A stretch of 64,000 nucleotides of DNA from Ciona savignyi (lineage: Eukaryota; Chordata; Ascidiacea; Phlebobranchia; Cionidae): contig CH003211.1 in assembly GCA_000149265.1 (NCBI GenBank), forward strand, positions 812,599 to 876,598. The letters are read 5' to 3'. The notes beneath the pieces are model-generated. The model did not search any database and had not been told where the DNA came from. It was given only the letters and a program-made list of their open reading frames with translations. The position numbers were made by a program, and so were the translations under genes. Each line of letters begins with the position of its first letter. Positions within the stretch are counted from its first letter, which is position 1. Below, piece after piece: positions 1 through 13,300 of this stretch.

Positions 1-1324
1 GTAAATGTGCAAGTCACAGAAAAATGCGCATAAAGATAATTGTAGTAAAATCATTCTTTTAACAAACTCCATTAGCTGTGTGCAACTTTTTTAACTTGTT
101 TTTCACTATTACAACAAGTGATCCACAAGTTACAAATATAGGTTTAACCATCACTTATTTAATCCCATCCTGTCAGTTTCTAACACCCTGAAATGCACGT
201 AATGAATTTTATATATAATTAAACAGAATATAAATGTTACTACCATAAAATAAAAATGAACTAAATGGTTCTGAGGGAACTTAAATATGAAATAAACATT
301 AAAAAAGCAAGTATTAAACCTTTAAAACCATTGTTATTCATAAAACGATGTGTATACACACACGTCAAAGAAAACTAACATTGCTAAAGAAAACTGGTTG
401 AGGCATAAACAAAATTAACACAAAAAGAATATAAATAAGTTTATAGTTATTAGCTTTATAAAAATACATGGAGGTTTGTTTATATTAATGCTGAAAACTA
501 TTTTTATTGACACTATTAAAGACTTTATTATATATTATTGTTAATATATATTATTGTTAATCAACTCTACAATGTTCCTTAAACCATTCACTGCACAGAA
601 AATTGATGGTTGCTTAGAACAGCCGCATGTTAAATGGGTACGTCATCATTTCAACACAGTAAAACCATATGGTTCGAATTATACACTCTTTGTATAGATG
701 TGTTTATAGCAGTAATATTGGATAGAAATTAGAATCGTTTTCATTAATAAAATTTAACATAATATCACATAAACTGGAAGTTCTGTCAGGTTATATAGTA
801 AAAAGAATTTCTTTTGTATTAAGCACTCAATAGACTAAAGAAATAGCATTGCTGAAAATGCTTCTCCATTTAATATTGTAACACGCTAATATATATACTT
901 TAGAATTAATTGTTTGATGTATTAATTGAAATAATGTTTTTACTGACTGTTATTCCAACTTGCACACATTCTACAATGTATAAAAACTGTGCAATGCATG
1001 GTCTTGAAGATTCCTTTCATCTGGTCAATTGCGTCTTTGGTCCAGGCACTCCCAGTGGATTAATGGGTTCTACTAAAACGGAAAAAACATTCTAATTATG
1101 TACAGCACAATGCAATAGTTATGGAACCCGACTGTGAGCGAGAGCTAATTTAATAATTTCCTGTGTCAGAATATTCCCTTACTGTCAGCAAGTTATTTTG
1201 AAGATTGTGCGTGTGATACCGGCGCTTGTGTTTTATTATTTCGGAAAATATGAGATATATTATAAATATCCCATCCTATCATTAAACCGTTCAACATATC
1301 ACAAATTTTTTTTAATTCACACAG
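1..1324. other. Non-coding stretch left of the first KNTC1 exon
   Basis: No coding exon could be supported here. The stretch is AT-rich and probably a KNTC1 intron, because the first exon at 1325 opens at a splice acceptor in mid-protein. It contains a 16-bp unit repeated twice in tandem near 529-561 and an old SINE fragment near 985-1165. The short open frames at 910-1095 and 1198-1467 lack start codons and protein character; the second only overlaps the true exon in another frame. Confidence 0.6.
985..1165 (+). repeat. Degraded tRNA-derived SINE fragment
   Basis: The stretch carries the family landmarks in order: a decayed form of the core 'ccttgggcaaggcac', then 'ggattaatgggttctac', then an 'acagcacaatgcaatag' segment followed by 'gaacccgactgtgagcg'. 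The same order is seen in the best copy at 45766-46058 (opposite strand). The tRNA-like head is not recognisable, so this is an old or 5'-truncated copy. Confidence 0.65.
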
Positions 1325-4300
1325 GAGAACACGTTGACGTTAACATTTCGATTGTTGGACAAAGTGGTCGCTCCAGAATTAATTCCATCATGTTTGCAAG
1401 ATACTGTACGACCATATATGGCCGAACATCAACTACCAGAAGATGCTACTTTATTGCAGTACATTAAGGTTAGAAGTTTATTTTTTGGCTTGCTTTTGAT
1501 GCATTGTCTAAATGTCCCAATAAAAATACAAAAATATTTAGCAATCTTATTTAATCCTGATATGAGTAATACATGATACCTTTTATTTGGTGTTGTTGAA
1601 ATTGGTATATCCTTCCCTTTTGTTTGAAACTTTGTTCAAGTCTTTAGTGCTATCTTTTTCTCATTCCCTAAAAAATCAGAGTAAGCTTTCACACATTTCT
1701 TGGGAATATTTCGACCTTGGTTGCAACATTCTTGGCATTTTCTTAAATTAAAACCAAGAAATCTCCCAGGATATCCTGAAAAACTGCCATGAAAGAAGCT
1801 GGGGAGCTTTCCAAACTTTATCGGAGCGTAAGACCATTGCTATTATAAAGTGCTTGAAGCAGGGAAAGGTAATTTTGTTCTTTACAAGTATAAACATTTT
1901 ACAAAAATAGATTAAAAATGGAGAAATATGTTAAAAATCAATTTGGTTTTGGTTGTTTCAAATCATTAATCCTATAAAGATATCTAGACTTTTAAAAACA
2001 GTGATTTCTTTTTTAACCATATTATAGGCACATAATATTCTTTACTACAGTTTTATATACGTGTCTAGTTTAACTGTTTGGAACATGCATGTGGGTTGTA
2101 TGAGGAGCTAGACGTAACTTACCTCCCACACCTCAGATCCGAATAGAGGCGGTGGTTGCTCTTGCTCAAACCTCCTCCTCCCCCTGGTCCCCGGATGTTA
2201 ACACTTTGGTGCAAGACTCACTTAAACAATGCGAAGAGGAAGGGTCGTCCACAAATGTAAGATTTTTGTCAACGATATGGCCCTAAAAAGTGCTGAATAA
2301 ATTTTATTTGGTCACATTGCTAAGCCAACTTCTCATTTTTAGCACAGTGGAATGAGATGAATTAATCAGACGAACAATATATAAAGCAGCATTTAAAACA
2401 TCTTTGAATAATTGAATTTTTATGTTTTGTACATAATTATGTTAAAGTTGCTGGTTAATAGATCCGACGTTGTGTAACGTTACATTTTTAAGGAGACTCC
2501 TGATAAACAAATGTATGCGAATTGGGCTGAGGACTTGAAACATAGCATTTCTTTGGAAAGACTTCCCGTATTAGCCTCTAAGTATGGTGTTAATATAATC
2601 AGCAACAGAGACAGCGTTAGTCAAAAGGTAAGTCGTTATTTTGTTTATTAATCGATTTTTATTTAACCTTAACCTTGTTCTCATGCAACATAAAGATCTA
2701 ATTTTTTAATATTAAAAAATTGAATTAATAAACATTGTTAACATCTTTTGGTAGAAATTGCCCATTAACAACATCTTTCTCGGTTTCCTACTGCAGTTCA
2801 TAAACGTTAATGTGTACTATATACACATTAAGACCTCTAACTTCTTACCTACAAATACATACAAGCTGAGGGGCATTGTTAAATTTTTATTAAAAACTGT
2901 TGATTTTTCTACTAATGACTCCCGACTAATTTGTCTTATTTTAGATGTTTGTCCGGAGACTTGTAAAAGACGGTTCTTCAGGTGCCATCAAGGATGCCAT
3001 ATATATTGCGCAAGCGTTTACTGATAAGCCCCAAGAACACGTATACAGACTCGCCATCATTTCATTACTAATGCTTGGAAAGGTAAAACTATAATAATAA
3101 ATATGTAATACAGTTGTTATAATAGGTTTTGGGATTTTCCTACTGGAAGATTTTTGTTGTTTACTTTCCATTTTCATACAATTTTCGTTTAGATCTTTAA
3201 AATTGTCATTAAAATTGTGTCATCAGTTTCTTGTAATTTGTCATTCGATTTTCTTTAGGTTTATCACATAGTAGAAATAACAGTACTAAAACATTTGTGT
3301 TCTATTTGAAAGTACAGCCATACTACACATTCAGATCGAACTAGATCTTTTTACCACACCCTTCCAATACCTCCATTTACAGTTTCAGGAATGCTTAGAT
3401 ATTGTGGATCAACATTCTTCCATTGCTGTCACTCTACTAAAGCATGCCGTGTGCCACACACTGTTGATGCTTGAAGAGAGCCATGATATGTTCAAAACAG
3501 AAAGAGCAAACTGCTCCACGTGTGCAATCACCATGCTGGAACACATTTTATCCGACAAGAAATATTTGCACCAGCTGAGGCCAGATCTTCGGAGAGAATG
3601 GGTTGATGAGTTGATTCTTATCAAAAATATCCACTGTTTACAGGTATGCAAGTGTATTGTGTGTTTGTACTGTTTAACCCTATTTTACTTTGTTAGACTT
3701 TTATAATTTTTGTGTTTTACCTGTTGTACTTTGGTGCAAAATCAGAACACAGGAAATTACTATTTTGACCATGACAACTGACCGTTTAATGTTTATATTT
3801 TTAGGATCTAGGAATTTAACCCTGTAGTTCAGTGCACTGTTATATGATGTGCAAAAATGAACTACCGGGATGGTTTTAGAATAATTTTATAGTAAAAACG
3901 CAAATCTGTATACAAGATTTTCCTGCCTTTACCGTTCAGCTAGTTTATACAGCGATATGGTAGCAGGATTTCATGTTCACTGTGCCTTTAAAGCTACACT
4001 TATCTAGATCTTGTGTAGTAAACTTAGTTGTCTGAACCCCAATGGTATGTTGCTTTATATAAAATTGTTTTTCGTCCATTGTATACCATACCAATGCTAT
4101 CAATATTGAAAAATTGAGTCTCAAACCCTTTCATGCACTTATTACAGGTGAAATATGGTGAGCTGTTGACAGTGAAGAGGTACAGGCAAGAGACGTGCCG
4201 GAACAAAATACTTGCTCAGAACCTGAGGAAGCTAAACCAGGACGAAGCTGGAAACCGTAGCGCTGTAGTTTTATCTAATGTATGTGGGAAGCTGTTTTCC

Positions 4301-7300
4301 TGTATAGTTGGTTCTTTCAGGACTTAAACATACGGTTTTGTTAAAGACTGAATTTTTATCAATTATTACAATACTGTACACTGTACAGTCCAAATAGAAA
4401 GCAATATTGTTAAAATTATTCCATCGGTTTAAGGAGTAATGATGTCAGTGAATTGATCTGATAGTAAGCAAGGATATACCAATATTTTGTGAAAACAGTT
4501 AGATGATAAGATGGTCAATGAATCTGTTGATGTGCGTTGTGTTTTAGACTCGATATTAAAACCCCAGAGAGGCATCCTTAAAACTTTCTATTCCAGATCA
4601 GAAACCTAAAAAGTAACAGTAAAATAAAATACGCTTTTTAACAACAGGTGACAGATTTATCCATGGGCGGCAACACACATACAACCAACAAAAATGAATC
4701 CGTTGCAAATAAATCAAGGTAATTAAATAAACAAGGTTAAATATTTTAAAGTGTACAGTTTATAATGTTCTCAAGCGTTTAATTTTAAAAATCTTTAAGT
4801 TGTGTTTTAAAACTTTAACATTCAGGATTATTTTCTTTAAAAGCACATATTAGTAGTTACTAAGCAAGCCCGATGTAACAATATGTGATTTAAATGTCAA
4901 CATTTAATAGTACCCAAAATGTCCATAATATACCATGCTAAGAAATATATATTGAACTTATTTCCAAGTGAAAGCCACCATGATAATGGTGAGGGGGATT
5001 TGAAGGGAAGAGACTCCAACAGCTCATTTGCCCGGATGCTCGATTTAGCTCATCTGCTTGGCGTGCCACAACATGCTATTGAATCGCATGTGATTATCGA
5101 GGCAGCAAAAAGCCAACAACCTCAAGCTGCAGTCAAGCTGGCAAAGTAAGTGTATTTACATCATGGATAAGAACTTTTCTGACAATGTACTTCATAAATT
5201 GTAGCTCATCATATTAAAATGGGTTATTTACAACTTAATAATGGTCTTTATAACATAGAATGACAGTTCTTAAACTCCAAATGCTATTGCATCATGTGTT
5301 CATAAATTCCTTATCATATAATAAATACAAGTAAATGGGCCTGAATTTAAGTTGTTTCATAAAAAGAATGCAGTGCTTGGTTTTGTATCACCGACGCTGT
5401 TTAAGTTATTTGTTTTCAGAATACTGGAATTACAGGTATTTTCTTTTATTTAATTTAAACAGAAGTATCTGTGTAAAATAGATGTGTTTAATTTCTGTTG
5501 TACTTTAACAGGGAGCTGTTTGGGTATCCCCCCTGCACTCAGACATCTGAAACATTGTTGCTTGTCGTGCAAATACTACTTAATGATTTAAAGTCGAACC
5601 CTGAAAAGTATGCCCCTCTTTTACCAGGTCAGAATTTAAATTTCTCTTGTTTGCATTTTGTGTGCATTTTTAAATAAATTGTAAAAGAAATTTTCATTTT
5701 TCCTCCACCTTCGTCTTATATGACCTATCAAAAGATGTGAACTCAAACCAAATTCTGCAAGATAACGACCTTAATAATTTTCTAAACAATATTGTTTACT
5801 TTTTATAATTTTGGTGAAATTAAGGCGATACAATTTGTCAAGGGGTTGCAGACAGACAATTTTGCTGTGCAATTAGATTTAAAGAGACTTGATCTTACTG
5901 GAAGGTGGTTGACCCTGTTGTAGAGCCATGACTTTTATACCCTGTATAAAACTGTTAACCCATACACAGTAATTTAATGTTTCACGCCCAGATATCCAGG
6001 AATTGGTTAACTGTGCGGCCACTTGCTGTGGTAAACATCGACTACTGGAAGTGATGTCACAGATCGGTTTGTGCAACCTCGGTGTTGACTTGCAAGCCAT
6101 GACCGACACCAACGCCAAATCATGTCTCGCTAAGGTTGGATTTTAACCTAAGTAGCTGTCAAAACCACCGCTTATCATCAGAACGCCAAACACATATGGC
6201 AACCGTAACTTAATACAGTGTTGAATTATTTCCGATACATGCCTTGCTGAAAAACACTGTAGAAGAGAAATTACTTATTACTAATGAAAACAAGTTGGTG
6301 GCTGGCACTCTTCTGAATAAGCAATTGTACAAATCCTTCACACAATTAAACTAGCGTTGTCTGTGTGATTGATAATATGGGAAATGCAATGATCATAAAA
6401 TCGAATTAAATGTCTATGTATTGCTTTATCATCATAATGGTATGTGAATAAAGACAAATATTAAAAGCTTCAGATCTACTGCAAACATTTTTGTTAAGAA
6501 CACAACAAGGAAAAATAAATTTATCAAAAGAAAACAATTCTTAACTGCATATTTGTTTAATTAATGCAATCCAGTGTACAACCACTGCTCCGAAACTGCG
6601 TATAAGCAAATATGAACATCTGGAGTGGCTGCATGGCTGGTACAGAGAGCAAGATGGGCTCACTTTGAGGGGAAATGAAGCAATGAATCTCTTCGCCCGT
6701 TTTATTGACTCTGTCATGACACATGATGGTGGGTGTTGCGCTGTTTACTTGCTGTTTTTGAGGCTTTGTTTATCGACTTAAACAAATTTAATATCGATAT
6801 TGTTTCGAAAGTAATAGATGTATATCATCAATCTTTATTCATTGCTAAAGTTGGGCTGACTATACCTCAAAGTATTTAACCTTATGAGGTCGGGTTACAA
6901 TTTTCTATGTAACTCTACTTTAATTGCTGTAAAACTGCACAATCTAATAAATGTTAGGCAGTAAGTGGGTTGGGGTTAAGAGTTTTGGTTCAGAACAGTT
7001 TTCCTTATTTAAGTGACCACTTTCCTCCCTTCCCTTTATCCATCCCCTTTTCCCCTGTTAGGTCCCAGAATAACAAATAAGCATCATATCCTGATTATTT
7101 ATAACCTTAATTTAAACTTAAAAATAACTGGACAAAACAGATTAAGTAGCAAATCTATGCCTCTTTTGTAGATTAACCATTACGCACTACACCTTCATTT
7201 CCAGGCTTTCCATTAGCGATTGCGCAACCAACAGATATACATTCGATAAAAAGCAAGCTATCAGTGTTATACGACGTGCTCATGAGAATGACCAATCTGC

Positions 7301-10300
7301 TTAAAAACTCCCATCATGACGTGTTAGCACTGCAGTGGATGGTTAAGACGATGCAAGTCACTGTATTGTACATCTGCAACCACAGGGCATTCTTCTATGT
7401 AAGTTTCATTCCATTTTGCTGCTATTTGCTTGGGCTGCACCGATATTTGTTTAAGTATTGTGACATTATTGTGATATCGTATATTTTAAGTTGGGGGTTT
7501 TGGGATAGGCCCCCTATTAAAACAGCTGCAACACACAACCTCTGCTCAATACCACTTTAATGCAGCTGTAATTGGGTAGCCAATCCCAAAACCAGCATTT
7601 GAGTTAACTGATGGATAGCTACAAAACAAAGTACCAATCCAATGTAGATTGTGTTAAGCGTATTGTAATAATTAAGGTTTGTGAAACTTTTCAATTTGAC
7701 AGCCTATTAGCCGTAATCTGCAATTCAGTAAAAAAACTTATTTTTCTTGCACGGCTCCTTTTTCTAGGAAAACAGTTCGGAGCGCACAGCACTGACGCAA
7801 CTGATCATGTACACTGTAAAGAAGGGAATCGATGAAAATGTGCAATACACTGAAATGGTTGCTGAAAAGGTAAACTTATTAAATAGATTTTCGTATTTAA
7901 TTACAGGATTGAATAAGAAACCGTTTGAGTTAATTTAACAACGATGATCCAATGAAATGCATTGGCTCAAATTAAACACTTAAAGCTTATGATGCAATGT
8001 GTTTAATTTTTCACAGATTTTGCTAGCCCCAGTATCCGATGTTGAATTAGCTGTTGGATTCTTGTTGAACTTGTCCGACATGAAGTCAGTTGATGTGCTC
8101 AACAATGTATGTCAGTCCTTGCAGAATAACTACAAGAAAATAATGGTATGTGGATTTCTATGCAATTCGACATTTGTTCAGTTAAAATGTTTTAAGAGAT
8201 TTCTTTTTGTAGAAAAATACAAACTTTTACTTGAAAATATTGATATAATAATCAATGTACCCTTGGAAGTATTACACTGACTGATATGATTGTATTATTT
8301 ATATGGATATATAAATAATACAATCATATCAGTCAACGATTTCAGTCACCTAAAGTGACCCAATCTCAATTAAAACACATTATTTTCCAATTACAGGCAG
8401 TGGCTAAGGCAGGGTTGTACATTTCCAACTGCCATGGCATTCTAGCCCAAGTTCCCAAGTACAGGATGTTGCAGTTGGATGCAAAGTGGGCACAAACATT
8501 GGACAACCTAAATGTTTGTATTTTGATTGATGTATTTAATTGATTGAACTTATAAAGTCCTTAAATACCATACTTTGATAATGATTCATGCCCATCATAT
8601 TGGAATATGCACATTCCTAATTAATTAATTAAACAATGATTATATATATTTTTTGAGCTAGTATATACATACAAAAGTAATGGTAAAAACCTAAATTAAG
8701 TTGAAAGTGAAAAATGTAAATCCACCAAAACTACACATTGCAATTTGAATTGTTATGTTTCACCATTTATACCCCACCCATCAAGTTTAAGGGGTACCAG
8801 ACATGTTGTAACATTTAGTGTTAATTTTAGTGTTGTTGCTTAACCTTAGTATTTTCTTTTTAATTATAAAATGACCTGTGTATATATTTTTCAACTGATA
8901 ATTATCCAGCTCTGGCCTGTCTACTGTATGCATGAGGACAATATTATTGCACTAGCTTGTCGCTACCCCCATGATAAATTAATTTTAAATGTTATAAATA
9001 TCTACACCAAGTTCCAGCCTCAGCGACCCGACTGTGGGCACAATTAGCTTATTAAGTTGACACTGCAATGTTTTGCATAGATTCCTGTGGATGGCATTCT
9101 ACTGGCCTCCCAGCAATGGAAGCAGAAGTTTCTACTCAAGCTGACCAGCCATCCACTTATTACTGGTGCCTTGTTGAAAAGCTATTGCAAGTGAGTACCT
9201 CAAGAGTTGTGTAGAACAGTGGTGGTTAGGACTTTGCTCAAAATCAATGTTTTGTAAAAATAGTTAGATAAAGTAGATAGTATTGCAAATAATAATAAGT
9301 TATTATTTACAATAATATATGATAAAATCTTACCACCAAGTATTCAATAACAAAAACAGCTTTTATATAAAAAATTAACACAAATTTTAACCATTGTGTA
9401 AGAATAAAACCTGAAATTGATTTTTTTTTAGAAAACAAACACCTAATTTTTTATCATTTAACCAGAGATTACAATTTGGATACTGATAAAGCATTGCTCC
9501 AATATGTGGATGTTCTGCTAGGAGGAGACACACACATTTCCCGAGATCTTAGCTCCATCAGTTCGCCAGACTCACTTTCTGTGCAGTATAACTTCTACGC
9601 CAGCAGCATGGCAGTGGTGTCCAGCAACCAATCTTCTCCATTTCTGAGCTATGCCTCCTCTAAGGCTCCCAAATGCCCTGCTCAGAAAACGTGGAAAATA
9701 ATTGAGGAAGAATTAAGTAGGTTTTTTTGGTATTTCGCTTAGGTTAAAACTGTATCTTTGTTTTGAACTAAAGGTATATTAAAAACAAAAAAATTTTAAT
9801 TAAAAAAAATAAAATTATTATAAAATAAAAATATAAAATTTTATTTTTAAATTTAAAAAAAATTATGAACTGGTAATGCAATTTAACAGAACTAGTAATA
9901 AAATAACTAGTTTACCCCTGACCTGAGTTGAATGATTGCTGTTAACCTGAATAGAAATTCAACTGTAACCAATGCTGATTTTAATTTACCTCATTATGTA
10001 ATTATCATTTTAATTTAACCTAATTGTACAATAAATTCAACCACATTTCATTAAAATAACATTTATATTAACAGAATGGGTGACGGGTAACGTAGTGGAC
10101 AAATATGAGTTATTACGACAATTGGAAAGATGTTTTAGAAGCAATATTTCCCCGTATGACTACGACCGGATCTATTTTCTTTTAAACCTCATTAAATCAA
10201 CGTTTTCATCTGTGGAGCAAGTGCTCAATGTGGATAAGGTAGAGTTTGTTTTTTGTTTACTTACATTTAGTACATCGTTATTATTATTACTGGAAAGAAG

Positions 10301-13300
10301 ACAAAAAACACCGTACCACAACAATCGTAATAATTAGAAGACTAAATGCCACTTGTGCCTACAAAACACAATTATTATTTTATTTTATTAAAAAGTTCTT
10401 ATCAGTGTTTTTATAGGATAAGTATAATCACCAGGCTTTTTAAAAGTAAAGTGGATCTATAGAAATAAACATTTTTCCCATGAGGTTTTTCTGTGTAGCG
10501 TGACGGAAGTCATTTATCTGTCTTTTCTTGTTTTGTACCAAAAATTATTTAATTATAAAGCCAATTTGTCAGAATAAGAGTTAAACAAGTAGTTGATAAA
10601 TACAAATTGCCAGGGACTTAGTCTGTTGTTCTATCTGCGCCATGTGACACGTGAGCAACCACCGTCCGATCAGGAAAAAATGCAATTTTCGAATCGTGGA
10701 GCAACTTCGCACAAGAGTCTGCCAATACTGGCCAACACGAGGTGGTGAAATCGGTTGATTTATGTAATGAAAAAAGTGGTTTTTACCTACTTTTAACTGT
10801 TTTATTCTTAATGATAAAAATATTAGTAATGTCTGCATTGTAACACAACAGTAATATATAAGAGTGTAGGGTCGGATCAAATGAATTCGATTTGCAATTT
10901 GCATATATGGTTAACTCATCATAAAACCATTGTGTAATCACTGACATGATGATTTGTCCTTGGACCTCATCCAAGCATATATATTGCCTTCGCGACGTTG
11001 CAACTATCATTCAAACCCAACCCTGTTATATAAGATGTCACTAAGCAGTAGTACACTCGATTTTGTGAAATCAAATGGGTCAAATAAAATTACAAGAAGA
11101 CCAAATAATGTACACTTTCAAATCAACCTTTTATCTCTATGATCATGCAGGGTCAAGTATGTTATAAAGACTGTTTGGGTTCCTGACTCTTGGTATAAAG
11201 ACTAACACCCTATACACGAGGCCCAAACGAGTAAAGATGATAAATTCAATTTTCACCCGCAGGCTACCTGTCCATGCGTTATTGTACGGCGACGCCAATC
11301 ATTCTTGGAAAGTCCTTTCAGCCGAAGTTACAGAGAAATCAGCGGATCTGCTTGCCCCCGTTGCCAAATTGCTTAAACTAAATGTTGATAAACTCTACAT
11401 GACAGCTGCTGATAATATGATCGCAAAATTTGTGAGTTGATTTTGTCAGGTTTCCTTTCGACTGTAAACACAAAAAAGGCAACTTGATTTGCCATAAACC
11501 AGCGGTTCCCAAACTTTTTTGTTGGCGGCGCCTTTTGTAAACTTATTAAACCTTGCGGCTCCCTCATAAAGCCAAAATTTTCAAACTGCATATATTGTAT
11601 ATCCAGACTATAGCATGCATTTGGATAACCATTAAAACTCTTTAAAACTATTCACTAAACTACTAAAGTGACGAACAATCAATTAATGCAGTTATTTGAC
11701 AAACCATTATTCGAAAACAATGCCATGTTAGTGAGCAAATAGTGGCAGATAACACCGAACAATGGGTTTTACAAGTAAAACGAATGCTGTATGCCAGTGT
11801 ATGGGGTTGCACACCAGGCTCAAACATCTCCAATTAACGTTTTACTGGTGTAACACACATGTACTGTTTTTTTTGTGAAAAAAACAATAAATGCAGCAAC
11901 TTCCGCATGCTTTCGCGGCGCCCCTGGCAAAGTCTCGCGGCTCCCCAGGGCGCCGCGGCGCCCAGTTTGGGAACCGCTGCCATAAACAATTCTAAAATCT
12001 GCTGGTAATGAATTGCATAAATATTATATCACTGTTTAAACAGTATTAAGGTAAAATGCTTTTATTTATGACGGTAGGAAGCAGGAGCCGGGCATGAATG
12101 GATTTCAGCAGTTGTCATGCAAATTGAATTCCATTTAATAACTTCATGATGCAGCATCTGCCTCGTGTCATGCTAAAGGATACAAATGCATCATTCTGTC
12201 AATTTCTTTTTTTTTTAAATCAGGAACGTATTTTTTATCCAACAACCATGCCTGTGTGTAATTTAAATATTTCTTTATTATAATACCATTTGAATATTGA
12301 CTGCTTGTCTAAATGTTTTGTTGGTGCCTCAGAGTAAAGCCATATTTCCCACCATATACATTAGTTTCATTATATTTTGCATTCTGTACAGAGAGCCAGT
12401 TGTGGAGACAGTTTAAAGTTACAACTACCAAAGATCCAAGCGCTGGTGAGCAAGATAGAGAGCTTCCAAATGTCGGTAGCGATGGCAAAGCGAGTGTCGG
12501 AGATTCTGCCCTCGTGTGTGGAGAAGGTGGAATCTTACAAATGGTAGCGACCCGTTTTACATATTTTAAAATTAAGCATATTTGTTAACAACTTGACCTT
12601 TTGCATGTATTATCTTACCAATCCCTGTACCATAAGGATATATAAATATAAACATATGAATTTATTCCACCACATAAATATATGAATACAATCCACCACA
12701 ACCTAGACAATTATCCCACAATAGCAATTACCCTCTCTCATTCCCCTTACCACATATTTCTTTGTTTAGGTTATATGGTATGAATAACAAAACACTGTAT
12801 TTTACTGAACACAGGCCCTAGATTGTATTATTGTAAGAAATAAGTCTACCCTTTTTATTAAGATTGCAAATAGCCTGCCTTGTCCTTCAGTTCTTAAAAA
12901 TATTTGCCTTAACATAGATTCTCAAAACGTTATTCCCGTCGTTATTCTAAGGTGCATATCCCTGTTGAATGATTGGAAGACGTCGATTTCTGAAAATTCA
13001 GCTGAGCTAGCGAACATAGAATCAGCGTTCCAAGCGATTGTGCGCGACTACCACATCACCAACACTGAGCATCTGCTCACTGAGGCAAAGCTCAACTCAC
13101 CCGACTACATGATGTTAGCCGACCAGCCATCAAAGCTTATCATCCATCTGTACCAACATCCTTCTATTATTGAGCGGTTCTATGTACCTGGTGATTCTTA
13201 TCCAGGTTGGTGTGGGAGAGCTTGATTTGTTTTTTTGTGGTGATTATGTAAAACTTGTAGGAGATAAAGAGACTGTAGAAATGTTGCTCTTAGTAACAAA

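Noticed and set aside
10783..11010. Minus-strand frames in the KNTC1 intron
   Set aside because: No family signature; the plus strand here explains the sequence as exon 10614-10741 plus intron.
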